A DNA stretch of 15,432 nucleotides from Solobacterium sp. (GTDB lineage Bacteria > Bacillota_I > Bacilli_A > Erysipelotrichales > Erysipelotrichaceae): NCBI GenBank assembly GCA_017536845.1, contig JAFWCP010000064.1, positions 1-15,432 of the forward strand, read 5' to 3'. The notes under the pieces are model-generated. The model searched no databases. It was not told the DNA's origin and worked only from the letters and a program-made list of their open reading frames with translations. Of the stretch, positions 1 to 7,683 are shown one piece after another; the stretch's first letter is position 1, and each line of letters starts with the position of its first letter. The position numbers and the translations under genes were made by a program.

Positions 1-899
1 TAGTACTGCCAGCACCAGCCGGTATTCCCGAAATGAAACATGAACCCGGCCGCAGTGACAATCTCATTGCCGTATGTATCTCGATAGCCTTTCAGGACCT
101 CGATACAGTCAGCAATGCTTTTCTTTTCCTCTTCCTTCTTTGTCTTGTAGGAGGACAGATGGGCAATGGAGGCATCGACATTGATTTCCGTGACATAGAT
201 ATCCGCGTATTGGCCAAAGCATTCCAGCAGGTTCAGATAATATGCCCTGTCATCAGGCCGGAACCCTTTGATGGCAGAAAGCTGTTTCTGCAGTTTCATC
301 AGGCAATCCAGATCCTGTTCATTCCCTCTTCTGGTAAGCATTAACATCTTTTCCGCTTTCCTGATCAGTGTCCTTCGATGGGAAGAGAACTTTCTGAATA
401 CGCCGGTCATATCATCCAGGTCAACGATCAGGGTAAAGCGGTTTGTCCAGCTGCCGTCATATGCATAGCCATAGCCTTTATGTACATAACCGATGGTTTT
501 CAGTGTTTCCGTGACATCGGAATGGTCTTCACCTCCGATGATGACATTCCCTTTCAGATCCTTTTCCATCCGCAGGATATTCGGATCAATCCTGAGAAAC
601 ACAGCCTTCCTGTATATTGCATATTCCTTCAGCAGCGTATATGCTTCTTCCACAAGGTCCAGAGAATCCAGGCACATTCCCTTGGGAACATACAGGTAAG
701 GAAACAGGCCGTGCTTTTCCAGAATCAGGGCGGTTCCTTTTAATGAATTGCCGTCAAACAGTCCCATCATCCGGTAAGACATTCCGTTTGTCTTTTTCTG
801 CATTTCTCCCCACATGGATGTCTTCATGTAATGACAGAATGCGTTTCCTGCGACATACTGGTCAAAGGTTTTCCGGTCAGACATCTCTTTTAAATACAT
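1..899 (-). CDS. FemAB-family peptidoglycan bridge aminoacyltransferase, C-terminus cut by window edge
   Basis: The reverse complement is open from ATG at 899 to base 1, about 299 codons with no stop, so the 3' end lies outside the window. AGGAG sits 6 nt before the ATG and fixes the start; the ATG at 903 is in another frame and stops quickly. The product begins MYLKEMSDRKTF. It has features I associate with FemA/FemB/MurM proteins: an early F-x-Q/H-...-W-G motif (residues about 20-32), PKG followed by an acidic stretch, FLRIDP in the middle of the first half, and a basic FSSHRRTLIRKAEK segment, then GxxxHF-x-GNTGWCWQY near the cut end. Family members add amino acids from aminoacyl-tRNA to the lysine of lipid-linked peptidoglycan stem peptides at the cytoplasmic membrane face. 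The specific amino acid cannot be told. It lies downstream of the dha terminator, so it is probably transcribed separately, though no convincing promoter was found in 900-1009. Confidence 0.8.
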   Translation of the reverse strand, partial: MYLKEMSDRKTFDQYVAGNAFCHYMKTSMWGEMQKKTNGMSYRMMGLFDGNSLKGTALILEKHGLFPYLYVPKGMCLDSLDLVEEAYTLLKEYAIYRKAVFLRIDPNILRMEKDLKGNVIIGGEDHSDVTETLKTIGYVHKGYGYAYDGSWTNRFTLIVDLDDMTGVFRKFSSHRRTLIRKAEKMLMLTRRGNEQDLDCLMKLQKQLSAIKGFRPDDRAYYLNLLECFGQYADIYVTEINVDASIAHLSSYKTKKEEEKKSIADCIEVLKGYRDTYGNEIVTAAGFMFHFGNTGWCWQY

Positions 900-1009
900 A
901 CATCTCTCCTTCCGCGTGCTTTCCGTCAGTGGCGTTAAGCTGTTCATACTTTTATGACGCAGAAAGCTGTTCATCAGTTACATATGTATTTATTAAGATT
1001 GGCTATAAC

Positions 1010-1041
1010 AAAAAAAGGATTGACATGACCTGTCAATCCTT
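1010..1041 (-). terminator. Rho-independent terminator of the dha operon
   Basis: On the minus strand, 14 nt after the dhaK stop codon, a perfect 11-bp stem AAGGATTGACA / TGTCAATCCTT (plus 1015-1025 and 1031-1041) closes a 5-nt loop. It runs into seven consecutive T residues (plus A-run 1010-1016). Position and shape are typical of an intrinsic terminator ending the dhaLMK transcript. Confidence 0.9.
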
Positions 1042-1055
1042 CTGTCTTCCGGAAA

Positions 1056-2051
1056 TCAGTTATGCACGAAGGCCGGTGTATCTGCCGGTGCATCGAGCAG
1101 AGGCTTCAGTTCATCATCTACCTTGAGCAGGGTGATGGAGAAGCCTTCCATATCCAGTGACGTCATGTAGTTGCCGACGAGGGTCTTGTAGATCCTGATG
1201 CCCTTGCCTTCCAGGACTTCATGGACATGCTTGTTGGCAACGAACAGTTCCATTAACGGTGTTCCGCCCATGCCGTTGACCATGACGGCAACCTCATCCC
1301 CTTCGTGATAGATATCCTCAGCCAGGATCTTATCGAGCAGGGTATCGGAAATCTCGTTGACTGTGGAAATCTTTTCGCGTCTGACACCCGGTTCACCATG
1401 GATGCCGATACCGATTTCGATTTCATCTTCTGCCAGGTCAAAGCTTGGTTTGCCGGCTGCCGGAACCGTGCAGGCATCTACTGCCATACCCATGGAACGG
1501 ACATTCGCAATGACCTTTTCCGCAATGCGTTTGACATCTGCCAGGCTGCCGCCTGCCTCGGCGCAGGCACCTGCCAGCTTGTGCACAAAGATCGTGCCGG
1601 CGATGCCTCTGCGGCCGGTGGTCCAGGTCGAGTTCTGAACGGCAACGTCATCCGCGACAATGACCTGATCCACTTCAATGCCTTCATCCCTTGCCATATC
1701 AGCGGCCATTTCAAAGTTCATGACGTCGCCGGTGTAGTTCTTGATGACAAGCAGGACGCCCTTGCCGCCGTTGGCTGCCAGGATGGCCTCATAAATCTGG
1801 TCTGGTGTCGGTGATGTAAAGATTGCGCCGGCTACTGCCGCATCCAGCATGCCTTTGCCGACAAAGCCGCCGTGGGCGGGCTCATGGCCGCTGCCACCGC
1901 CGGATACAAGAGCGACTTTTCCTTCTGAGCCGCCAGCCCGTACGAGCACTTCCAGACCCGGCAGACGTTTGACATACTGCGGGTAAGCGAGCGTCATGCC
2001 GTCAAGCATTTCGTCGACAATGTTGTCGATTTCGTTAATGAGTTTCTTCAT
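1056..2051 (-). CDS. dhaK: Dihydroxyacetone kinase subunit DhaK (PTS-dependent)
   Basis: This 331-residue protein binds dihydroxyacetone and, with DhaL, yields dihydroxyacetone phosphate for glycolysis. The N-terminal Dak1 fold shows VSGGGSGHEPAHGGFVG (about residues 49-65), the loop that holds the substrate. GIGIHGEPGVRR carries His218, the residue that forms a covalent hemiaminal with the substrate carbonyl, at the same number as in the E. coli enzyme. MVNGMGGTPLMEL follows near residue 260. The length matches DhaK and is far shorter than the ATP-dependent DhaK-DhaL fusions, so the PTS-dependent type is expected, as the neighbouring dhaL and dhaM confirm. AAAGGAGGAG lies 4 nt upstream of the ATG. 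It is the last gene of the operon, 68 bp after dhaM, and a terminator follows at once. All catalytic motifs look intact. Confidence 0.95.
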   Translation of the reverse strand: MKKLINEIDNIVDEMLDGMTLAYPQYVKRLPGLEVLVRAGGSEGKVALVSGGGSGHEPAHGGFVGKGMLDAAVAGAIFTSPTPDQIYEAILAANGGKGVLLVIKNYTGDVMNFEMAADMARDEGIEVDQVIVADDVAVQNSTWTTGRRGIAGTIFVHKLAGACAEAGGSLADVKRIAEKVIANVRSMGMAVDACTVPAAGKPSFDLAEDEIEIGIGIHGEPGVRREKISTVNEISDTLLDKILAEDIYHEGDEVAVMVNGMGGTPLMELFVANKHVHEVLEGKGIRIYKTLVGNYMTSLDMEGFSITLLKVDDELKPLLDAPADTPAFVHN

Positions 2052-2098
2052 GGTCTCCTCCTTTAATACATTATGTGTTCATGAGAAACAGTATTTCA

Positions 2099-2112
2099 GC
2101 CGGGATTCCGGC
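2099..2112 (-). other. Small intercistronic hairpin between dhaM and dhaK
   Basis: GCCGG-N4-CCGGC forms a perfect 5-bp stem in the 68-bp dhaM-dhaK gap, the only sizeable gap inside the operon. No T-run follows, so it is not a terminator. It could be an mRNA processing or stability element, but this is inference from position only. Confidence 0.3.
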
Positions 2113-2119
2113 CAGATTC

Positions 2120-2506
2120 CTACAGTTTATGGAACTCCCTTGTCTTTTCGGTTTCGGTTAAGACATGTTCAAAAGGGTTTCCGATGGAAGCTTCCACAGC
2201 TGCGACAATGGCGCCTTCAACAATCGGAGCATCCGCGATCTGTACCTTAATTTCCCCATCCAGCATGTCAATGGCAGTTTCGGCGGAGATGATGCCGCTG
2301 CCAAGGTCAGCCAGGACAATGACGCCGTCACCTTGATCCGCTTCCTGGATGGCTTCCATGATTCTGACGGCATCCGTGCCGATGGAGCCGTCTTCCATGC
2401 CGCCGGCCGCAATCAGCTGGTCATAATTCTGCGCCATCTGCAGGGCGAGTTCCTTGATGCCTTCTGCGATTTTTGCGCTGTGGGATACGATGACAATGCC
2501 GACCAT
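2120..2506 (-). CDS. dhaM: PTS-dependent dihydroxyacetone kinase phosphotransferase DhaM (EIIA-Man type)
   Basis: A 128-residue single-domain EIIA-mannose-type protein that passes phosphate from HPr to the ADP held permanently by DhaL. The start MVGIVIVSHSAKIAEG contains His9, the expected phosphoacceptor. ADLGSGIISAETAI (about residues 66-79) and DAPIVEGAIVAAVEAS (about 92-107) are characteristic of the family. Only the EIIA domain is present, as is usual in Firmicutes; E. coli DhaM adds HPr-like and EI-like domains. It starts 4 bp after the dhaL stop, so the two are probably translationally coupled. The general PTS proteins EI and HPr must be encoded elsewhere. Confidence 0.93.
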   Translation of the reverse strand: MVGIVIVSHSAKIAEGIKELALQMAQNYDQLIAAGGMEDGSIGTDAVRIMEAIQEADQGDGVIVLADLGSGIISAETAIDMLDGEIKVQIADAPIVEGAIVAAVEASIGNPFEHVLTETEKTREFHKL

Positions 2507-2510
2507 GGTC

Positions 2511-3131
2511 TTATGCCTTCAGGAAATCACGGATGGTTTCCAATGTGAGGGTTGCTGAAGTGGCACCGGGATCCTGGTGGCCGAGGCTTCTTTCACCCAG
2601 ATAGCTGGCACGTCCTTTGGTCGCGATGATGGTCTTGGTGTATTCGACGCCTTTTTCCGCTTCTTCGCAGGCAGCGTCAAGCGCTTCCACAATACCGGCA
2701 CCGGCGCCGATTTTTTCCATGTATGTATCATAGGCGGGCATCAGGGCATCCAGCATGGTCTTTTCACCACGTACGGCCTTGCCGCGTTTCTGAATGCCGG
2801 CGATGGCGGCCGCAAACATTCTGCCGAAATCTTCCGGCGTCAGTTCCGTCTTGCCGGCTGCCGCCTTTCCTGCTTCCATGTAGGCTGTGCCATACAGCGG
2901 ACCGGATGCACCGCCGACGGTGGACAGCAGGGTCATGCCTGTCTTTTTGAGTGCCGCGCCGATGTCGGCTTCCTCGGCGGGAAGTTTTTCCGCGACAGCG
3001 TGGAAGCCGCGGGCCATATTGACGCCATGGTCGGCGTCACCGATCTCACGGTCGAGTTCAGTCAGGAAGTCTTTGTTTTCGGCAATGGTTTCGCCGATCT
3101 TCGTAATGCAGTCATAAATTCTGCTGGACAT
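2511..3131 (-). CDS. dhaL: Dihydroxyacetone kinase ADP-binding subunit DhaL
   Basis: A 206-residue Dak2-domain protein in which ADP acts as a tightly bound cofactor that is rephosphorylated by DhaM and donates phosphate to substrate on DhaK. The motif LDREIGDADHGVNMARG supplies the three Mg-ADP-binding aspartates at residues 27, 32 and 34. STVGGASGPLYGTAY (about residues 70-84) is the conserved nucleotide loop, and RASYLGERSLGHQDPGA near residue 175 is the C-terminal family signature. AAGGAGGAG lies 5-6 nt before the ATG. It is the first gene of the operon, giving the order dhaL-dhaM-dhaK rather than the K-L-M order of E. coli. Confidence 0.95.
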   Translation of the reverse strand: MSSRIYDCITKIGETIAENKDFLTELDREIGDADHGVNMARGFHAVAEKLPAEEADIGAALKKTGMTLLSTVGGASGPLYGTAYMEAGKAAAGKTELTPEDFGRMFAAAIAGIQKRGKAVRGEKTMLDALMPAYDTYMEKIGAGAGIVEALDAACEEAEKGVEYTKTIIATKGRASYLGERSLGHQDPGATSATLTLETIRDFLKA

Positions 3132-3186
3132 GATTTCTCCTCCTTATACGGATTGCGGGGACATCAGGTGAGATATTTGATAGCAC

Positions 3187-3211
3187 AAAAAACACTTCCG
3201 TAGGAAATGTG
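3187..3211 (-). terminator. Terminator-like hairpin in the dha leader (attenuator or nhaC terminator)
   Basis: On the minus strand CACATTTCC-TAC-GGAAGTG folds with a 2-nt bulge and is followed by six T residues (plus A-run 3187-3192). It lies between the predicted dha promoter (3326-3354) and the dhaL start codon (3131). It may end nhaC read-through or act as an attenuator on the dha transcript. The stem is short and imperfect, so its strength is uncertain. Confidence 0.4.
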
Positions 3212-3325
3212 CGGACCGGTTGATTATGATACCGTCAGCGGTATGGATAAGAAGCATATCATCCATGGTTTCCATAAATACCTGACTTATGATGTTTGCC
3301 GCAAAGCCTTTCTTGATCTGAATTC

Positions 3326-3354
3326 ATTCTACACCCAAACCCTTATGCGGACAA
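3326..3354 (-). promoter_or_regulatory. Predicted sigma-A promoter of dhaLMK
   Basis: Minus strand: -35 TTGTCC (3354-3349), a 17-bp spacer, and -10 TAGAAT (3331-3326). Transcription would start near 3319, leaving a leader of about 190 nt before dhaL. The spacing is ideal, the -10 matches 5 of 6 and the -35 matches 4 of 6. Confidence 0.5.
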
Positions 3355-3405
3355 GTTGCAGATACCGGCAGGGAAGCAGAACCTGTGTCTCGTATATCAA
3401 TCATT

Positions 3406-4704
3406 TCACTCCTTGATCATCAGGATAGAAAGCATAACACAGCCCGCCAGGAAAAACGGGTAGTAAAGAAAGGGAATGATGGCCATGGAAGGGATGCCGC
3501 ATAAGCCGGACGCAATCAGCAGCTGCGCCCCATAGGGAATGATGCCCTGGACAATGCAGGAAGATGTATCCAGCAAGGAAGCGGTTCTGGCCGGGGAGAT
3601 GTCATATTCCATGGCAATTTCCTTTGCGATGGGTGCGGCAATGACAATGGCAACGGTATTATTGGCAGAAGCGACATCCATCAGAGCGGTTAACAGGCAG
3701 ATGCCGGCCATGCCGCCTCTTTTGTCGGAGGTATGGTTCCGGATCAGCTGCAGGATGGCTTCAAAGCCGCCGCCGGCTTTCATCAAAGCGCTGATGGAGG
3801 CAACAAGGATGGTGACGATGATGGTTTCATACATGCCGGCTGTTCCATCACCCATGGCGGCAAAGGCTGCCGCAAACGTCAGTGTACCTGCCCATAAGCC
3901 GGCGGTTAAGAAAAGCAGAATGCCGATGCCGAGGACAAGAAATACATTCATGCCGGTGAATGCCAGCAGCAGTACAATCAGATAAGGAAGGGCCAGGCGA
4001 ATGTCATAGCTGAGGGCTGCCTGGTAGGCACCTGGGTGATGAAGGGTGTAGATTGTCAGGACAGCAATTGTCAAAAGGGCTGCCGGCAGGGCAATCCGGA
4101 TGTTGGTACGCAGCTTATCATGCATCTTTGCCCCTTGTGTTCTTGTTGCGGCAATGGTGGTATCGGAAATCAGGGACAGGTTGTCGCCGAACATGGCACC
4201 GCCGACAACTGTCCCGACCAGAAACGGCAGGGAAAATGAGGTGCTCTGCACCATCTCCACGGCAATCGGCACGAGCACGGTAATGGTGCCGACACTGGTG
4301 CCCATGGCCATTGAAATCAGGCAGGCAATGATGAACAGGCCCGGTACGGCAAAATGGGCCGGAATGATTTCCAGCATCAGCGCTGAGGCAGACGCGGCGC
4401 CGCCGGCTGTTGAGGCAATGCCGCTGAAGGCTCCGGCCATTAAGAATATCCACAGCATGATGACGATGTTGTCATCGCCGATGCCTCTGGCGCATAAACG
4501 GATTTTATCATCGAAGGACAGTGTGCGGTTCTGGGCAAAGGCGGTGATTAAAGCCAGGCCGAAGGCGACAACAACCGACATGACATAAAAGCCCATCTGT
4601 CCTTCGGATGGGTTGATGTATTCGAAATAGATGCCGCTGCCCAGATACAGAATCAAAAATACCGCAATCGGCAGCAGGGCCATTGGGTTTGCTTTGTTTT
4701 TCAT
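3406..4704 (-). CDS. NhaC-family Na+/H+ (or Na+/organic acid) antiporter
   Basis: A 432-residue polytopic membrane protein with about 10-12 hydrophobic helices. GGAMFGDNLSLISDTTIAA (about residues 160-180) followed by RTQGAKMHDKL is the hallmark of the NhaC family. MAMGTSVGTITVLVPIA and, near the C-terminus, GIIPYGAQLL also fit. Most members exchange Na+ for H+; some, such as Bacillus MleN, exchange malate and lactate, so a metabolite-coupled role beside the dha genes is possible. The frame extends to 4725, but the GGGGGAGGA ribosome binding site lies inside that extension, 4 nt before ATG 4704, which is therefore the start. It sits downstream of the kdpE terminator and has no clear terminator of its own before dhaL. 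Confidence 0.88.
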   Translation of the reverse strand: MKNKANPMALLPIAVFLILYLGSGIYFEYINPSEGQMGFYVMSVVVAFGLALITAFAQNRTLSFDDKIRLCARGIGDDNIVIMLWIFLMAGAFSGIASTAGGAASASALMLEIIPAHFAVPGLFIIACLISMAMGTSVGTITVLVPIAVEMVQSTSFSLPFLVGTVVGGAMFGDNLSLISDTTIAATRTQGAKMHDKLRTNIRIALPAALLTIAVLTIYTLHHPGAYQAALSYDIRLALPYLIVLLLAFTGMNVFLVLGIGILLFLTAGLWAGTLTFAAAFAAMGDGTAGMYETIIVTILVASISALMKAGGGFEAILQLIRNHTSDKRGGMAGICLLTALMDVASANNTVAIVIAAPIAKEIAMEYDISPARTASLLDTSSCIVQGIIPYGAQLLIASGLCGIPSMAIIPFLYYPFFLAGCVMLSILMIKE

Positions 4705-4729
4705 AAATCCTCCCCCTTGGAACATACAA

Positions 4730-4758
4730 AGTATACAGCCGGAAGGGAAAAAGAGGAA
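4730..4758 (-). promoter_or_regulatory. Possible promoter of the NhaC-family gene
   Basis: Minus strand: -10 TATACT (4735-4730) with only a poor -35 (TTCCTC, 4758-4753) 17 bp upstream. A promoter is required here because a terminator separates this gene from kdpE, and this is the best -10 in the gap. Confidence 0.25.
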
Positions 4759-4803
4759 TCTGTTAAGCGCATGCGAGACCTGTCCTTTTGCGTATGGGCA
4801 TAC

Positions 4804-4823
4804 AAAAACCCGGCATTGCCGGG
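4804..4823 (-). terminator. Rho-independent terminator of the ktr-kdpDE operon
   Basis: Immediately after the kdpE stop codon, the minus strand reads CCCGGC-AAT-GCCGGG followed by TTTTT. This is a compact 6-bp GC-rich stem (4809-4823) with its T-run on plus 4804-4808. Confidence 0.88.
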
Positions 4824-4825
4824 AG

Positions 4826-5518
4826 TCAGTCTACACGGATCATCTGATAGCCGATGCCGATATGGGTGCGGATCAGGTCTTCCTGGCCGCTGGCTTTGAG
4901 CTTCTTGCGCAGGGAAGTCATATATACCCGCAGTGAGACGATGCTCATGGAGGCGTCACCGCCCCAGATGCGGTCGATGATGTAAGTGTGGGTTAGCACC
5001 TTGCCGACATTGCGGGCAAGCAGGCATAGCAGTTTGTATTCAATGCCGGTCAGGTGGAGTTCGGAGCCGGCGAGAAAGACAAGGTTGGACGCGTATTCAA
5101 TCCGCAGGCTGCTATTGAGGAAGACGGGGCTTTCCTGCTTGGCGGAAAGGTAGTGCATTCTTCGCTGGGCGGCGCGGATCCTTGCCGTCATTTCATCCAC
5201 CGAGAACGGCTTGGTCAGATAATCGTCAGCACCGGCATCGAGAGCTTCAATCTTGTCGCTGTTTTCGCTGCGGGCGCTGATGATGATAATCACGGCTGAA
5301 GACCAGCTGCGGATGCTGCGGATGACGTCGATGCCGTCCATATCCGGTAAGCCAAGATCCAGCAGGATCAGATCAGGGTTCTGGGAGGAACAAAGGGCCA
5401 GGGCCTGTTTTCCGTTTGCGGCAGTGAGGCAGGTATACTGGTGGATCTTCAGTGTGGCGGTGATCAGGTTCATGATGGACCGGTCATCCTCAACAATCAG
5501 AATACGGATATCATTCAT
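4826..5518 (-). CDS. kdpE: KdpE-like OmpR-family response regulator
   Basis: This 230-residue regulator has an N-terminal receiver domain (residues 1-120) with acidic pocket E10-D11-D12, phosphoacceptor Asp54 in LLDLGLPDMDG, and Lys in DDYLTKPFS. An OmpR-type winged helix follows (residues about 130-230) with LTGIEYKLLCLLARN and VYMTSLRKKL. The frame is open to 5602, but the start is ATG 5518: AAAGGAGG lies 9 nt upstream and MNDIRILIVEDD is where the receiver fold begins. It overlaps the kinase stop codon by 8 bp (ATGAATGA), a sign of translational coupling. KdpE proteins normally control the kdpFABC K+ pump. No kdpFABC is present here, and the operon instead carries ktrB and ktrA, so the likely target is this operon itself. 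Confidence 0.92.
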   Translation of the reverse strand: MNDIRILIVEDDRSIMNLITATLKIHQYTCLTAANGKQALALCSSQNPDLILLDLGLPDMDGIDVIRSIRSWSSAVIIIISARSENSDKIEALDAGADDYLTKPFSVDEMTARIRAAQRRMHYLSAKQESPVFLNSSLRIEYASNLVFLAGSELHLTGIEYKLLCLLARNVGKVLTHTYIIDRIWGGDASMSIVSLRVYMTSLRKKLKASGQEDLIRTHIGIGYQMIRVD

Positions 5519-7430
5519 ACGCTTCTGCCTCCTTTGCTGCCAGAGAGAACCGGAATACCGATCCCTGCGGGCTGTTGTCATACACTTCGATGGATGAGCC
5601 ATGGGCTTTCATGATCATGGCGCATACATTCAGGCCGATGCCCATGGAACGGGCGCTGTCGGATGCTGTTTTCGTACCGGTATAAAACAGATCGAATACA
5701 TTTTTCTTCTCTTCATCGGGAATGCCGGGCCCTTCATCAGATACCGATACATAGACCCGGCCGTCTTTCTTTTCCGCCTTGATCTCTATGGGAGAATCCT
5801 GAGGGGTATATTTGAACGCATTGCTTAACAGGTTGATCAGGACCTGGCAGATCAGGCGGGAATCCATTTCCGCAAAAAGCGGTGCATCAGGCAATGTGAC
5901 GTGAATACGGCTGTTGTGCTCGCCGATATGGCGCAGGCTTTCTTCGATGACATCTTCAATGCTTTCAAACGAGAGGTGGATATGGGGATCGGTTTCCAGC
6001 CTGGTGACGGAGAGGATGTTCTCCATCTGGTCGATCAGCCATAAGGAATCTTCCCGGATGTCGTCATAGATCTTCTGTTTTTCTTCTGAAGTGAACAGAG
6101 AACTGTTTTCAGCCAGGTTGGACGCATTGCCGTATATGGATGTCAGGGGTGTGCGCAGGTCATGGGATACGGACCGTAACAATGCAGCCCGCATATGTTC
6201 TTTCTCTGCCGCGATCTCTGCCTGCTGCCGTTCTCTGAGCATTTTCCGGTTGTCCAGAGCCATTGTAAACTCATGCACGATGGAATGGAAGACAGTTGCT
6301 TCGAATTCTGACAAAGGGCCTTCAGACATGTCGACACCGATGACGCCATAGCATTCGTGGTCCGAATGCACGCTGAGATACTGGCAGCGGCAGGAGGAAA
6401 ACTGCGGTGTCAGGGCACCGGAGAAACGGCGGTTGTCCATTGTCCACTGCACTGCTTCCTGCTCCTGTTCTGTCAGCTGGATGGAATCGGTGCCGAAACA
6501 GAACGGTTCTTCCTCTTCCTGCAGGAACAGTACGGTGCGGTTGAGCAGGCTGCTTAACTGGGTGCCGGTCACGCGGATGATATCATCACTGCTCTGGGCC
6601 TGTTCCAGCTGTTTGGAGGTATCCAGCAATACCTTGGCTTGGTAGGCATTTTCAGCGGATTTGCGGGCAATGGTTTTGACGCTTGCCGCAAGGGAGCCGG
6701 TGATTAATGCTGCTAATACGGTGACAAAGTAGGTCATCATGTATTCCGGGTCATACACCAGCAGGGTAAAACGGGGATCGATGAACAGGAAGTTGAACAA
6801 TAAGATATACAGGATGGCCGCGAAAATGCCATAGAAGGTGTGGGATGTCCAGAGCGAGGCAATCAGCACGGCCAGGATGTAGATGGTGATGATGTTGGCA
6901 TTTGAGAATCGTGAGCGGTCGATGAACAGACACAGGACAGTGGCGGCAGCCATGAAGAATAACACAAGGCCAGTATCCTTGAAGTTCAGATGGAAGCGGG
7001 TGCTGCGCCTTTTGAACAGGGAGACGTCGGCGGACAGGGAGTCGGGGATGACGTGGATATCGACATTGGGCAGGGTATCGGTCAGAACTTCGGAGAGCGG
7101 CTTGGTCGTCTGGATGAATACCGGTGTGCCGCTGCGGCCGATGAAAAGGTCCGTTGTGCCCAGGCGTCTTGCATATTCGGCGATGCTTAAGGCAATGTCA
7201 CTGCTTTCCAGACTCTGGATTTCAAAGCCGGCCTGTCTGGCAGCTTCGAGGTTTTCCCGCAGCTGGGGACGATCTTTGACATCTTCTGTCAGTCTGCCGA
7301 TGTATAACGCAACGCCGGTGCTGCCGGGAATCTGCAGGCAGCGGGAAGCGGCGTGCACCAGTCTTCTTCCTGAAGGGGAAGCAGACAGGCACAGCAGAAT
7401 AACGGGTGTCTGTTTTGTTTCATGTGCCAT
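5511..7430 (-). CDS. kdpD: KdpD-like sensor histidine kinase lacking the N-terminal KdpD domain
   Basis: A 639-residue kinase. Domains in order: universal-stress-protein (USP) domain (about 8-140), a DUF4118 four-helix membrane block (about 150-255) with FNFLFIDPRFTLLVYDPEYM, a coiled linker, a GAF-like domain (about 280-395), then HisKA with His423 in SVSHDLRTPLTSIYGNASNL and HATPase_c with NLLSNAFKYTP, DEGPGIP and GIGLNVCAMIMKAHG. E. coli KdpD is about 890 residues; the missing part is the N-terminal Walker-containing KdpD domain, since the protein starts directly at the USP domain. That domain begins SAS, then 20 residues, then GVALY, close to the SXS-X20-FTAXY motif I recall for c-di-AMP binding in S. 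aureus KdpD. AGGAGG precedes ATG 7430 by 5 nt; a GTG at 7436 overlaps that site and is less likely. The gene is 12 bp after the small membrane protein gene. Confidence 0.93.
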   Translation of the reverse strand: MAHETKQTPVILLCLSASPSGRRLVHAASRCLQIPGSTGVALYIGRLTEDVKDRPQLRENLEAARQAGFEIQSLESSDIALSIAEYARRLGTTDLFIGRSGTPVFIQTTKPLSEVLTDTLPNVDIHVIPDSLSADVSLFKRRSTRFHLNFKDTGLVLFFMAAATVLCLFIDRSRFSNANIITIYILAVLIASLWTSHTFYGIFAAILYILLFNFLFIDPRFTLLVYDPEYMMTYFVTVLAALITGSLAASVKTIARKSAENAYQAKVLLDTSKQLEQAQSSDDIIRVTGTQLSSLLNRTVLFLQEEEEPFCFGTDSIQLTEQEQEAVQWTMDNRRFSGALTPQFSSCRCQYLSVHSDHECYGVIGVDMSEGPLSEFEATVFHSIVHEFTMALDNRKMLRERQQAEIAAEKEHMRAALLRSVSHDLRTPLTSIYGNASNLAENSSLFTSEEKQKIYDDIREDSLWLIDQMENILSVTRLETDPHIHLSFESIEDVIEESLRHIGEHNSRIHVTLPDAPLFAEMDSRLICQVLINLLSNAFKYTPQDSPIEIKAEKKDGRVYVSVSDEGPGIPDEEKKNVFDLFYTGTKTASDSARSMGIGLNVCAMIMKAHGSSIEVYDNSPQGSVFRFSLAAKEAEAYE

Positions 7431-7442
7431 AAGCACCTCCTG

Positions 7443-7673
7443 TCATGCCATGTGACCGGGTCGGCAGTCCGGTGGGGAAGAGGCGGCTTCCTTCAGTTTT
7501 ATGAACTGTTTTCTGATGGGTTTCAGACGGAGGGAAATCTCCTTGCGGATATCAGGGCGTTTCCCGGGAAGCTTTTTCTTCTTCGGATAAATCATATCAA
7601 GAAGAAGCTTTTGAATAAAGAAGGTAAAGACAGTCAGGTAAATGGAGATTGTAATCAGAAGGATCGTGAACAT
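7443..7673 (-). CDS. Small single-helix membrane protein of unknown function in the K+ operon
   Basis: This 76-codon gene is flanked by 10-bp and 12-bp gaps to ktrA and kdpD, and AGGAGG lies 6 nt before ATG 7673, so translation is well supported. The product has one hydrophobic segment, MFTILLITISIYLTVFTFF, extending to about residue 27. A strongly basic stretch follows (PKKKKLPGKRPDIRK), then a mixed charged tail. The positive-inside rule predicts N-out, C-in with a cytosolic basic tail. I recognise no family. It is longer than KdpF (about 30 residues). Position suggests an accessory or regulatory subunit of the KtrAB channel, or a link between transporter and kinase; this is inference. Confidence 0.8.
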   Translation of the reverse strand: MFTILLITISIYLTVFTFFIQKLLLDMIYPKKKKLPGKRPDIRKEISLRLKPIRKQFIKLKEAASSPPDCRPGHMA

Positions 7674-7683
7674 GGTGTGCCTC

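Noticed and set aside
33..743. Plus-strand open frames of 103 and 121 codons
   Set aside because: They lie opposite a 299-codon minus-strand FemAB-family frame that has a good start, ribosome binding site and family motifs; the plus frames have none of these.
937..973. 10-bp direct repeat AAGCTGTTCA (937-946 and 964-973) upstream of the FemAB gene
   Set aside because: Only two copies, no clear promoter nearby and no known regulator with this site; chance cannot be excluded.
1305..3203. Long plus-strand frames opposite dhaK, dhaM and dhaL
   Set aside because: They mirror well-supported dha genes, show no recognisable domains, and arise from the codon bias of the opposite strand.
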